Below, in pieces: positions 36,160-47,176 of a stretch of 64,000 bases of DNA (position 1 is the first letter of the stretch; each line of letters starts with the position of its first letter). Both the position numbers and the translations under genes were made by a program. Under the pieces are notes generated by a model. It saw nothing but the letters and a program-made list of their open reading frames with translations. It ran no database searches and had not been told where the DNA came from. This DNA is from Nymphaea colorata. Its lineage: Eukaryota > Streptophyta > Magnoliopsida > Nymphaeales > Nymphaeaceae. Location: contig NC_045138.2 of NCBI RefSeq assembly GCF_008831285.2, forward strand, positions 11,050,571 through 11,114,570, written 5' to 3'.

Positions 36160-37480
36160 GCAAGAGTTCTCAAGTTTGCAAACAATTTAGAGTTATAGAA
36201 CCCTTGAACTCTAAAAACATGAATTGAAACTCCTAACTTTCAAGCTTTTGAACTTTATGACCCCTGAACTCTCAAAGTTTCAAATTTTGAACTTTGGAAT
36301 TCTTTGAACTTGGGAACAAACTTTAGAATATTGAATTATAGAACTTTGGAACTTTCTAAACTATGAGACTTTCAAACTCTTGGTCTTTGAGGAATTATTG
36401 GAACTACAGAACTTTTGAACTCCATAATTTTTTTTTGAGAATTCTTGGAACATTTGGAGCCCATTAAACTCTTGAAGTATTGGAAGTTCTAACACCCTAG
36501 AGCTTTTGGAAGTCTTGAACTTGGAAACTCTTAGAACCCAAGAAATTTAAAACTTCTAGAACTTTTGGACTCTAAAAATTTAGAGCTTTTGAATTCGCAA
36601 ACTCCTGTCCATGTAAATGGCTGTTTTCCATCAATTATTGTCTACTTAAGTGAATGTTTTCTAGAACTCTTGCCCACATAAGTTGTTGCTTTGCAAAACT
36701 TTCACCCACATAAGTGGATGTTTTAAAAGGATTTTGCCCACATAAATGGACGTTTTTCATAACTTTTGCCATGCAAGTGGATGTCTTCCATAACTTTGCC
36801 CACTTAAGTGGATGTTCTCCAAAACTTTTGCCCATGTAAGTAGATGTTCTCCAAAACCTTTCCCCCACATAAGTGGATGTTTTTTAGAATTTTTACCCAT
36901 GTAAGTAGATATTTTCAAAACTTTTCCTACATAAATGGATGTTTTCCAGAATTTTACCCACAGAGATTGTTCTTTTTCAGAACTTTTGCCCACGTAAGTG
37001 GATTTTTCCAGATTTTTTCCTTATGAACTTAGATGTTTTTCAAAACTTTTACCCATATAAGTGATGTTTTCCTACAGTTTTTGCTCACGTAAGTGGATGT
37101 TTTCAAGAACTTTTACCCACTAAGTGGGCATTTTCACTTTTATCCATATAAGTGGATGTTTTCCCAAAATTTTGCTAACATAAGTGGATGCCTTTCAAAA
37201 CTCTCTTCTACGTACATGAATGCTTTCTGAAACTGTTTCTGATAGAAACAAATATTTTTCAGATTTGTTGAACTTGTGCCTTGGGGCACTAGACTTGTGC
37301 TTGGGCATACAGAACTTGCACTTCGTTGCATATAAATCACACTTCAATGCATGGAAACTCGGGCCCTGATACATGAAACTCATTTTTAGGTACACAAATC
37401 TTGCACTTTTGTGCATATGAATTGTGCTTTGATGCACATAACTCACAATTGGGCACATAGAAGTTGTGCATTAGCACATG
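36160..37480. repeat. Block of three consecutive diverged minisatellites
   Basis: From 36160 to 36600 the unit is GAACTTT/GAACTCT-based. From about 36600 to 37200 a roughly 30-40 bp unit of the type CCCACATAAGTGGATGTTTT recurs more than ten times. From about 37245 to 37475 the unit changes to an ACTTGTGC..GCAC-type word. The reverse-strand frames Met-Gly-Lys...Asn-Ile-His-Leu are a by-product of the second unit. Such arrays are known in the 3' untranslated part of Tat/Ogre elements. A minus-strand element of that type lies to the right. Confidence 0.8.
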
Positions 37481-39190
37481 GAGATTTCAAAACTGTCGGA
37501 ACTTTCAAAACTATTGTCTAGCAAATTGAGATTTTGTAGAAATTGAGCTTTTGAATTTTAAAATCCCAAAGCTTTTAAATTTAAATCAGTACTTTGATGA
37601 CAATAGAACCGCAAATTTTCAAATATTGCAACCTAATTAAGAACATGCCAATGTGACTTTGATGTCTTTTTAAGGTAAGAATGGTTCTACTTAAAATGTG
37701 AAGGTCTCAATTAAAGGATTCAATGAAATTGAGGGAGTCAAAGCCTAGAAAATGTCACTAACTTTGCGGCCAATTGCATGATGAGACCCAATACGAATTT
37801 GCATGAGAATAATGATCCCAACCAGACCAAGCAAATGATACCGAGTGTTGAGAGATGGTGTTTACATACAAAATTTGCATTACATACAAACCATCAAATG
37901 AGAAAACTACTTGTATTCGCCTCCATAAGATCATGCATGAATCCATGAGGGAGGGGACCCACACCCTCGGCATGAGATTTGATTATTCCTGGTGCTTTTC
38001 CAGGGTTAATTAGACTATGGACTAGACTTCATGTAGGTTGTAGGAATTCATTATCATCTTAAATCCTAAGGAAGCATATGTGCCATGATTTTTCAGAAAA
38101 AATGCAATTTTAAAATGGAATGGACTATCATAATGAGAATCCATGAACTAAAGCTCAACAATGGTCTATGCAGAAAGAGCCTAAACAACCTCTCTTAGGT
38201 AGTTCAATTTAGCTCGTATCAATTAAAATTGAACTACATGAACCTATTTCTAAATAAATGATCCAATTTTACCTTAATTATGTAAACAGTTTCAAACAAA
38301 GCTCATATGTAGCTTATGTCAACTCAAGGAACTCACCGTTAGTTGCTCATGAAGTTCAGCCTCTTGGAACTACTTCAATTTAGTAAAACCCTATCATTAG
38401 GACAAACTCACTATACTCAGTAAATCTTAAATTTAATCCTAGCTCAATCGAGTGTAGTTTAGTCCAAATTGACTTTGCCATCACATTTAGCATACCATTA
38501 GAGAACAAATGTTCCGAAAGCAAATCAATTCATTGCTCCCCTTCCACTAGGCTCAATCATGTTACCATTTTAACTTAGGGATTGTCTGGTAATGTGAACA
38601 ATTTATTATTGTTTCATGAATCTACTCCAAAGATTGGAACAAATCATAGAACTTCATAACATAGTGTTATTGAATCTGCCCCAGTCTTTGGGAAAGATTT
38701 ATGGAACAATAACAAACTATTCTCATTACTAAAAAGCCTCTTAAAGTATCCTCTAGATTGTCTTGCTCTTCGGTCCGTCATGACTGGGCAGCTCTAATTT
38801 GAATATCAAAGCTTCCATTCAAAATTTAGTTCACATTTCCCATCACTCTAGTATGCTTTTTCCAAAAGTGGACCAGACAATTTCTAAAAACTCAAGTTTT
38901 GGATAAACCGAGAACAGTTTTAATGTAAAATTCTATTTACAATTGATTGTTCTATGTTCTTCAATGCAATATCCTTTATATCATGCAATTATAACAAAAA
39001 ACGGACATGAACATGAAGGGCAAAATGGACATGACATCCAAGGGTAGCTTGGTCTCTTGTATAAGTCACATATTTTCCCTAAATCTTGAACCTAGGTAGC
39101 ATGTATGTTCAGAATAATTATAAAAATAGACTCAATTCATGTCATACTTAGCCTACTAAACTAACCTGGCTCATTCTAAGTTAAATTAGA
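37480..39190. other. No gene recognised
   Basis: AT-rich DNA without recognisable domains lies between the minisatellite block and a short repeat. A segment near 37955-38035 (GATTATTCCTGG...) loosely resembles 48150-48215, which could be an old LTR match. Confidence 0.3.
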
Positions 39191-39192
39191 TA

Positions 39193-39386
39193 GTGGCAGA
39201 ACTAGGAATTTTTCACTAGGGAGGGCTGAATTATAATTTCAATATTTTTATTGGAGCTGAAACATAAATTTTTCAATATTTTATATCGGCTCAATGAATT
39301 TTTTTATAAATTGCATATAGAATATTAAAAAAGGTTTTTTTTATGGGGCGCCATGACCCCAGCCAGCCCCCTGGCTCTGCCCCTGA
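39193..39386. repeat. Short element with GTGGCAGA / TCTGCCCC ends, copy 3
   Basis: The left end GTGGCAGAACTAGG and the right end CTGGCTCTGCCCC are imperfect inverted repeats about 190 bp apart. The interior has GGCTGAATTATA and TTTTTCAATATTTTATAT, shared with copy 2. It is the best-preserved of the three copies in this window. Confidence 0.55.
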
Positions 39387-39389
39387 AAC

Positions 39390-40500
39390 CTGACCTAGAG
39401 CATGATCCTTGACTAAGAACAAACTTTGACCTCACCTAGTTTGAATCTAATTTATTTGTTCTGAGCCTGGTCAACCTTGTTTGAGTTAATCTAGATCTAG
39501 CCAAGTAGACCCAAACCTATGTACTGAAGCCTATGACCCTTTTAAACTTAGTGTACACTCAACCCAGACCCAACAGAGCCTAGGTGGACCCAAATAGGAC
39601 ACATCCAAGCCATCTACGATCCAGTCCTGGATCTGATTCTATCACTTATATTTGAATTCAAGATAATGGTTGATGCTTTTCTAGATTTTAGGTCTCAATC
39701 TTTGTTTTAGAATCAAATCCAGATCAGGATTCACCTTCTACTTCAGATTTTAATCATGACATTAGCTTTCTTATCCAATTCTCCATCCAGTTCTATGTAT
39801 GGGTCTAAGATCCAACTTTCAGAAGTTAGCCAAGCTCAATGAACCTGGTTCATTTTGTCTACATGAGATGGTGTCACCCTTTGAAATCCATATGTAGATA
39901 ATAACTTTCTTATTCAATTCCAATAAAGAACCAAATTGATAAGATTTAGCTATTTCATCTCCAAAATTCAAGCTTCACCATCCATCTCAGGTTTATCTCT
40001 TGGTGATGGCACTTATTTAAAAATGCCCAAAGTATCCCCAAGGTGGTGCCCAACTGTATCCTCGAATATTCAATTAAATTTTCTGTACAACAATTAAAAT
40101 ATAAAGTTATTCATTATCAAGCAGTGATGCATGGCACATTAATCTCATTGTACCCATCCAAATTACTATGAATTTCATAAAATAAAGTCTCATAATTACC
40201 AACAACCCACAAATGTGGCACCAACCACAGAAGATCTGATTCATCCATGGGAAGATCTGGTAAGGGGTTGATTGGACCTAATGACAAAGATAGGATATGA
40301 TAAACACTAAAGGTTGGATCTAATTAAGTTAGTTGAGATTTGATGAGCTCTTGCAATTGGATCCAAATGTTATCCTTGGGATCCCATTCAATAGGATTGT
40401 GCCATGTGTATTACTTAATCCTAGCTACCTACTTTCAATTGAATTGCCAAATGCCTCAATTCAAATCCATAAGTAGGAGCTCGAGCTCCTTTCTTCACCA
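39390..40500. other. No gene recognised
   Basis: No frame with motifs. The sequence lies just beyond the point where the minus-strand gypsy RT breaks off (near 40500), where RNase H and integrase would be expected but are absent. Confidence 0.35.
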
Positions 40501-41170
40501 CATTTTGCTACTTTTAGAAGAAGAAAATCATGTCAGGTATATGCATCTATGATTTTGAGCATTGGTAATGGAAGATAGCAACCATGGCTCTTTGATAAGT
40601 TGTTTTAGCATTCTTTAATCTAAATGGTATTACTGTGCAATAGAAAGTGCCCCAAGGCATAGCAAAGGCGGTTTTGGACTGATCCTTGACTACCAATTTG
40701 ATATGGTTGTAGCCCGAATATTCATCCATAAAAGAGAACATGGCGTGGCTTTATTCAAGTCTCGAAAGTCAATACATAGCTTGACTTTACCATTTTTCTT
40801 GGGAATAATCACCATATTAGTCAACCATTTGGGGTAATTGATGACGTGAATGAATTTTGCCTTTAGCAGGTCATCTAATCCTTCTTTTATAGGTTTTTCT
40901 AGTTGAAGATCAAGTTTGCATAGTTTTTGTTTCATTGCCTTGCATTTGGGACTTAGAGACAAATAATGTTCAACCAACTAGGCGTCTAAGCCTAACATAT
41001 CTTCATAGGTCTATGCAAAAACTTTTTGGTGGCTTATAAAAAAGTCTACCAACCTTTTCCTTTCTTCTATTGACAAACGGGTGCCAATTTGAAGGATCCT
41101 AGAACTTTCACTAATTCTAATGTTAATTTCTTCAATTGGATGATTAACAAAGCATGAAGAACACTTTTGT
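40500..41170 (-). pseudogene. Gypsy reverse transcriptase (broken)
   Basis: The frame 40977-40690 gives EGLDDLLKAKFIHVINYPKW, TNMVIIPKKNGKVKLCIDFR and DLNKATP. The frame 40741-40547 gives FSFMDEYSGYNHIKLVVKDQ and CTVIPFRLKN. The stretch that usually joins them (about 25 residues with the PLPxID motif) is deleted. The YVDD box is frame-shifted into a stop near 40530. The pre-RT segment with RLSIEERKRLVDFFISHQK lies at 41100-41040. Confidence 0.85.
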
Positions 41171-41545
41171 TTCTGGATCTGAGTAAATTCTAGTAATTTT
41201 GACTCGAGTGTTATTGTTTGTAGGTTCTATTTCATCAACTGCTTGTTGGAAAAATGCTTTTTGACGGGACTCTCGAGAAAAAAGAAAGAACTGAGGCATG
41301 TTGAGTTCTAACATCCTATAAGGAGGAGGACAAAGTAAAATCGAATAAAATTAAAATTAATAATCATAACGAAAGATTACTTGCATTGCTTATAGAAACT
41401 TCTTAGTTCATAGAGAGGGTCCTCTCATAAGATTAGATAAGTACAAGTTGAGATCACAAAATTCATGGGAGGATTTCAAAAAAAAAGGTGAATACTATCA
41501 ACCAACATGGTCTTCTTCAAACTTCTCTGGGGTATCTCAATCCTC

Positions 41546-43195
41546 CAGGGCTTGTTTGATGGATAGGAAGAATTTAACATTGTAAATTTTTTTGGAAAAA
41601 TTTACAAGATGAAATTTTTCTCTCTTCCAATCTGAGGGCCTGTTTGATGCACAGGAAGAATTTAACATGGTAAATTTAACCATGTTTGATGCACATGGTA
41701 GAAAAACGGAGAGACTTTTTTCATAACATTTAGTAGTTGTTTTTTTTCTTTTCCTCCCCACTTTGACGTGGGAAGAAATTGGAAGATACCTTCCTGTTGA
41801 ATATGTGAACTGCAATTTTTATGGTTGGTTATAAAGTGCCCTATCGATTAGTCAGAAACAGAAATAATCAGCTTACGGATGATGTAATGTCAATATGTCA
41901 TCAATGGGATCCTCTGAAATATCAGAAACAAACACATTTTCTCAGCATTTCTATCACTTGAAGTGAATTTCTCAAATCAAATTATCAGAACTTCTGTGTG
42001 GAACATTGGCTACAACTTAAGAAGAACAGTGAAAATCAAACATGGCGTAGCAGTTGCTACATCAATAAAAACTATTGAACCAACAATATACAGAATACAA
42101 CTGAAAATATTAACAGAGACCACAAAGAGAGCCTAGCAAAGGTGGACATTTAGACCCAGGAACCCCCATTTTGAATGTGACCTTCTTGAAATCTCATATT
42201 CTGCATAGTGCTGCAATCACGGTGTTGTATGCAACCACATCTGGTTTGCACCAGAATTGCTTCATTATGTAGAATGCCATCAACGCTTCCTTCACCAGGC
42301 CTTCCTCCCCCAGCACCTTGATGACAACAGTTATAGTAGTCGTCTTCACCAGCTCATTTGGGACACCCCTTTTGCTCATTTCGTGAAGAAATCGCCACAA
42401 CTTCTTCAAGCAGTTTGCTTTTGCCAACACGTAGGCCATCTCTTTGCAAGTGATGTTAGTGTGGGAGAAACCTCCCTCTGATTCACGCCCACCAATACTC
42501 TCAGTTGATCTCTATAGGCAGCAGGACCATAAATTCTAACTCCATTGCTTGAATCCTTATATTCTTGCCACAGATTCCTTTGTTTCAAAGGAGACCTTCT
42601 CTTGAAGCCCTTCTGGCATCCAACCGACCTTTTGCTCTGGAAATAAATCCTCGGAAAGGACCACAAACATGCTGCAACCAAATCCTCATTCCGTAGATTG
42701 GAAGCCTTAATACCCCCAAAACCCTTGTTATCAACAATAACGGCCATTACATCCTCTAGTTTCCTCGAGAAAATGCAAGAACAAGAAGGAGCTGGAAGAA
42801 AGGTCCATGTTGGGTCGCCCTGACCGTTGTTTCCTGCTTCAGGTTGACACGTATGAATTGGCCTGCACGAAGTCGTCATGCTTATGAGGAAACTGACGGA
42901 GAAGATGAAATGGGTGCAAGAGAGAGATAGAGAAAAAATCGATTTGGGTGTTTCTGAAAAAGGGACACAGCGAGAAAATGGAGAAACCCTTACTTGAGAG
43001 TTTTAGTCGAGCGGGTGAGAAAGCAACATGTCAAGCGGGTGAAATTTCACCTGCTCCCTTTTACATTAAACGGGTGAAATTTTACCCTGTTTGTTGTGTT
43101 TTTAGTCGAGCGGGTGAAATTTCACCCACCCGTACATATTTCACCCCATCCTCTCATTTTATCCCAGCTATCAAACGGGGCCCTAGTGTTCATCT
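41546..43195. mobile_element. hAT-like TIR element carrying a PPR gene fragment
   Basis: The left end CAGGGCTTGTTTGATGG (41546) and a duplicate GAGGGCCTGTTTGATGC (41634) match, inverted, the right end GCTATCAAACGGGGCCCTA (43177-43195). Subterminal palindromes GGTGAAATTTCACC occur at 43038-43051 and 43113-43126, with a variant near 43071. A near-palindrome (CATGGTAAATTTAACCATG) lies at 41666-41684. These are typical transposase-binding patterns. The element sits in the protease-RT spacer of the gypsy element, so it inserted later. I could not find a clean 8-bp target duplication, so the exact left end is open. Confidence 0.6.
42194..42879 (-). pseudogene. Pentatricopeptide-repeat gene 5' fragment inside the TIR element
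   Basis: The minus-strand frame 42879-42406 gives an N-terminal part. After a frame change near 42450 the phase GFSHTNITCKEMAYVLAKA continues into frame 42439-42194. There the PPR pattern is clear: TTTITVVIKVLGEEGLVKEA, then CKPDVVAYNTVIAALC. P-class PPR proteins bind organelle RNA. From memory of the family this resembles the At1g77405 type. Only about two repeats remain and the copy ends right after the second, so it is a captured, frame-broken fragment rather than a gene. Confidence 0.7.
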
Positions 43196-43574
43196 AAAAT
43201 GGGGATAATAATCGGTTGTAAGATGCTATTTTCATTTTTCTCGAGGCTAGAAAAAGACGGTAGCCACATTTCAAAAACAACAGAAATCCCTTAAGGTTTC
43301 TCACGAAAAGAGCATACAAGGGATGTTTTTTATAGTTCAAACGCTTGCTTTAGACCATGTAGGCACTTTCTGATGATTCGCCTACCTCTGTGCTTTGGAT
43401 CCATTCTTCCAAAGGTGCTTCTTTTATTGTCCTTATGTTGAGTACGTCCACCAAGTTAATTGGTCTAGGGAGCATTGATTGTACCAACCTCTCAACCGGG
43501 TCTTCTACAAGTACGGTGATGATAGATGGGCCAAAATTCCACTTGAGGCATTGGTGAATAGTGGATGGGATACC

Positions 43575-43916
43575 TCACACTTCGTGGATCCAAGGCCGTC
43601 CCCAGAGCAAGTCATATGATGGGGGTACTTCCACTACATGAAATAAAATACAGTAAGTGGTGTGTCCGACGAACACGTCCATGATGAGGGTCCCTTTGCT
43701 ATTCATGCTTCGACCATCATATCCATAGATCTTAGTTTCATCGGGGCGATATTTGTCTTCACGGAAGCCTAAAGCCTTGGTTGTGAAATCAGGGCAAATA
43801 TCGACCAATACATATGGTGTTATCTTATTAACTTTGACAATGATGTAGAGAGCATCTTCATGGTAATATCCCCATTTTGGAAGATCATTTTTTTGTAAAA
43901 GTGATTGTCTTGTCAT
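43575..43916 (-). pseudogene. Gypsy aspartic protease with lost active site
   Basis: The frame shows VNKITPYVLVDICPDFTTKA followed by LGF, and near its end FHVVEVPPSYDLLWGRPWIH. In Tat-type proteases the first motif is VLVDxGSxxNxxP. Here the residues between VD and ICP, including the catalytic Gly and following Ser/Ala, are missing. The ending YDLLWGRPWIH is the conserved 'LLGRPWIH' motif. No active protease is possible. Confidence 0.75.
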
Positions 43917-44094
43917 TTTAAGCTCAAATCCAGTCTTCCTTGATAAGATGTTATTCTAAAGAGATGACATCACCTAAATAATATAGATCCTTGTTTGAGG
44001 AGTCATATGATGACTTATCCATCACCATCTCGAAAGAGAAAAGTCTTTAGAATTATGGTAGAGCTTTTGGATGAACCTTCTACCACGTTGTTCA

Positions 44095-44430
44095 TCATAC
44101 CAATGAAGTCAAAAGGTTACTTACCTGATTAGTCACCATAACTTGGTGTGAATTGTTTCTACACAAAGTCGGATGTCCTCTTACGGATGATATGGGAGTG
44201 GAGCAACTACCGATTGTGGCAATTGTTGTCTTCCCATTATCAGGGAATGGATTCCTCAATACCTCAAGAATGTTATCTTCATCACTTTTGAGATCTTTGT
44301 TGATGAAATCTTGGATGATGTTCTTGAGAACAAAGCAATTCTTGGTGTCATGACTAAGGGCACGATGAAACTTACACAATTTTTCTCTATCACTTTCCAT
44401 CATTTTTGGAGGTTCTGAAACCTTTGGCAA
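44095..44430 (-). pseudogene. Gypsy gag zinc-knuckle region
   Basis: The frame contains CKFHRALSHDTKNCFVLK, the Cys-x2-His-x4-His-x4-Cys-like 'CxFHxxxGHxTxxC' signature of Tat-type gag, followed by an IIQDFINK helix. It joins the gag core to the protease in the same minus-strand order. Confidence 0.75.
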
Positions 44431-44883
44431 GATGACAGTTCTTTTGGCAAAGAGGTATTCTAGAATATTCTTGCAAGATTAACTGAGGGGAGTGAACTTT
44501 TGATCGTAACTCCAACCTAGGTGTTTGTTCCTTCCTTCTTTGTTTTCCTTGAGCAGCTTCGTTTTTCTTGAGCAACTGTGTATTTTTCTTATGGTTTGTC
44601 TCTCTATCATGCTTATAAATGTTGTCATTGTCTTTTTGAGTGTTGGCATTTGCAACAAAGTGGGTGGGTAACCATGTTTTTCCTCCTTTTTACCCTCTTC
44701 TTTTTTACTTGGATGCGATAATTTCATCAAAATTGTCTTCTTCAATTCCTTCCTCTATTGAATCTTCTTGTTCGATCAACTTGGTCGAGGTCTTGATTAG
44801 AGCATTTCATATTAGACTTTTCAAGAGTTGGACAAGATTTTACCTGATAAGTGATAGAGCTTGTGTTTCGAAGATAGACTCTT

Positions 44884-45219
44884 TCATCTTGTTGCATTAA
44901 ATTCTCCATTTTTAGATAAATTTTTGAGCATTTTCTCTTTGTTTTTTATAGATACTGCGAAGGACACTGTGGGTTGGAACCATGGAGACATTTTGCTCAA
45001 ACCTTTCGATGAACATGTTAATAAATCTATCAAATTTTTTAAGTTCAACTGGGATAACAATTTCTTTATACCATTGCACAGCAATGCCTTTGAGATTTGT
45101 TGAAAAGTAGCGAAACAATGCTTTGTTATTTGCCTAGATCTTGTAGCAATCCTTGATGGATGTTGAAAGGTGAACATGTGGGTAAGTAGTTCCATCATAT
45201 TTGATGAACTTCTTAACAA
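44884..45219 (-). pseudogene. Gypsy gag core domain
   Basis: The frame 45118-44912 gives FRYFSTNLKGIAVQWYKEIV and then FDRFINMFIERFEQNVSMV. This is the Retrotrans_gag pattern 'F..SL.G.A..WY..L....I.SF.....F...F'. An overlapping longer frame (45219-44884) is out of phase with it, marking a frameshift near 45110. Confidence 0.75.
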
Positions 45220-45262
45220 ACTATTTATGTTTTTGTCTTCTTCAATGCCTAGGTAATAATCC

Positions 45263-45520
45263 TCACACGAGTATGATCATTTTCTTCCCCCTGGGTTCAA
45301 GGTTGCTTATTGTTTTCTCCATTTCATAAAACTTGCACTTAGTTGGAATTTCATCGTCACTTGATTTGCTTGACTTTGATCTTGTCTTTTTCTTTTCACC
45401 CTTGACTTCTTGTACTTTCCCTTCAGAACTCTCACTATCTGAACTGCTGTTTGGGGTATACGTCTTTGCCCTTTTGTCCTTCTTAGCAGGCTTTTTCTTG
45501 CTTTTCAGCTTCTCCTTCAA
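45263..45520 (-). pseudogene. Gag N-terminal charged region
   Basis: A Lys-, Ser- and Glu-rich frame (KKKPAKKDKRAKTYTPNSSS, then SSDDEIPTKCKF) lies immediately upstream of the gag core on the same strand. Low complexity limits the identification. Position is the main evidence. Confidence 0.5.
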
Positions 45521-46045
45521 ACTTTCACTTGAAATAGGGCTAGGTGAGTTGTTATCCTCTATGATTTCTTTTCCTTTTTTGTTTTCTTCGTCGTCTTCTT
45601 TTTCTTTGGTGGAAGCAATTCAGGCTTTTCATCATTACTGGTTGTTGAGTTTGAATCTAAATGGTCTTTGTCCTGATTTGTAGGAAAAGACTTGTTTTTT
45701 TTTTGTTTGATCGGCATTTATTTTGATGGTTTTTGAAGTAACCATCAAGACCTTTTGTTCTTCTTACTCCTTTAAGAAGTGTTTCAAAAACAACCAGAAT
45801 ATATGATAACCTTCTGGTTCAATTGCTGGGAAGGCAAGTGTTTCTGACATATGATCAAAAGATGAAGCTTCGTTTTGAGTTTTGAGGGATATGATTAACT
45901 TATGCACTTGTTTCAACTATTCTATTGTCTTCAAATATTCACCTTGTAAAACAAAAAACTGAAGAGCCATTGAAGGGAAATCATGACAAAATAAAGGTTC
46001 ACATTGTATTAAGAGCTTGAAAGTTACATTTAGAGAAAACATTAA

Positions 46046-46934
46046 TTAATCAAAGATGACAATGACTGAAGACAAAATAAAGAATACAAAATTGACAATA
46101 GAAGTTTTTAAAGAAGGACGAATGGTGGTTGGTTGACATCCCACAACTTGGCGTATTCCTTCTTTACCACTGGGCCTATGAACCAAAAGTATGATAACTA
46201 TGTCTTCAATTCTTGTCGAGCTACTGCAAACAATGCCGCCCATTGAGGAGAGCTGAGGTCGAATTCAAGAATAGCTTTGATTGGTGCATGCACGGAAACC
46301 ATCTTTTGTATCTAAAAGAATTGTCTCATGCATCTATCGGCACAATAATCAACTACAAAATAGGGGCCCAAGAGTGTGGTACGACCATAGTAATGGTGAG
46401 TAGATCTAGGTGGATTCTGATGATGATCATAATAATTTCAAATGATATCTTCTCCATCTAGCTGCTCAATCGAACGATAGTATTATTCCAAAACTGTCAA
46501 TGTTCCATCAGTATTTCTGAATAGACTAGCTTGAGGCCCTACGTGCTTGAGGAATGATAATTGTAAAGTATATGTGCATCCTTCCACATAATATGTGTCT
46601 CTGATGTTGAAGTAGGTAAGTCCTCGGTAAAGGAAAGCCAAGGTTGTCATTTGGGTCACTGACAAGTGTTGGGTCTGCTATGCCCCCATCTCTGAAAAAG
46701 TTGGGTAATACGAACAACTTGGAGGTTGGTTCTGTTGGTGAAGAGGGTCACTTCCACTATGCAAAGCATCATACAATGTTTGACTCTTTCTATGGCTTTT
46801 CGAGATAAGGTGAAAGACTCAACATAGGCTCTAAATTCTTCATATAGGTTTTTTAGATTGATGTTTTGGTTCTCATTGTTTTCTACTAAGAGCCAGCTTT
46901 TTGTCCAGTAAAGTGAGCTATAAGGTCGTTGCAT
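46046..46934 (-). pseudogene. ORF1-like remnant upstream of gag
   Basis: Minus-strand frames 46934-46656, 46665-46483 and 46243-46046 lie between the primer site and gag, where Tat/Ogre elements carry an extra ORF. The first contains ENQNINLKNLYEEFRAYVES and a hydrophobic stretch. I recognise no enzyme motif. The companion element at 12.4-17.6 kb has a comparable remnant at 16.9-17.5 kb. Confidence 0.4.
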
Positions 46935-47164
46935 TAACCTTAGTTGGGTTCATGAAAAATTATTTCTCCAATAGGTCATTTGGATCACAAGTTGGGGTAG
47001 GGAGGTCTAGTATTTCAACAAAAAGAAGAGGTCCTTGGGTTCAATCGCTTGGTAATAGCATGCACTAAATTTCCATCCCCTTATTGCATTTCTCCGGGTG
47101 CCATTGTCCCTAGCCCACATTCTTCAAAATAAGAAAGAAACATTTGAGAGAATGTGAGATGCTA

Positions 47165-47176
47165 CGACTGATACCA
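47165..47176 (-). promoter_or_regulatory. Candidate primer-binding site
   Basis: On the minus strand the sequence is TGGTATCAGTCG, starting with the TGGTATCAG of a tRNA-Met primer site but diverging afterwards. Two bases separate it from a possible LTR end (CCCA on the minus strand, TGGG at 47179 on the plus strand). Confidence 0.4.

Larger units (their letters stand above)
40500..47176 (-). mobile_element. Tat/Ogre-like Ty3/gypsy retrotransposon internal region, interrupted
   Basis: Reading leftward on the minus strand: primer-binding-site-like sequence (47176-47165), ORF1-like remnant (46934-46046), acidic/basic gag N-terminus (45520-45263), gag core (45219-44884), gag zinc knuckle (44430-44095), protease (43916-43575), then a nested element (about 43195-41546), then RT (41170-40500). 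RNase H and integrase are missing, so the 3' half has been deleted or replaced. All coding parts carry shifts or deletions. Confidence 0.8.

Noticed and set aside
36600-37200. Regularly spaced repeats resembling a CRISPR array
   Set aside because: The units drift in sequence and have no conserved repeat with unique spacers of fixed size. The context is plant nuclear DNA. It is a minisatellite.
41538-43203. 8-bp target duplication for the PPR-carrying element
   Set aside because: The 8-mers flanking either left end (CAATCCTC or TCCAATCT) do not match GTGTTCAT on the right, so I did not claim one.
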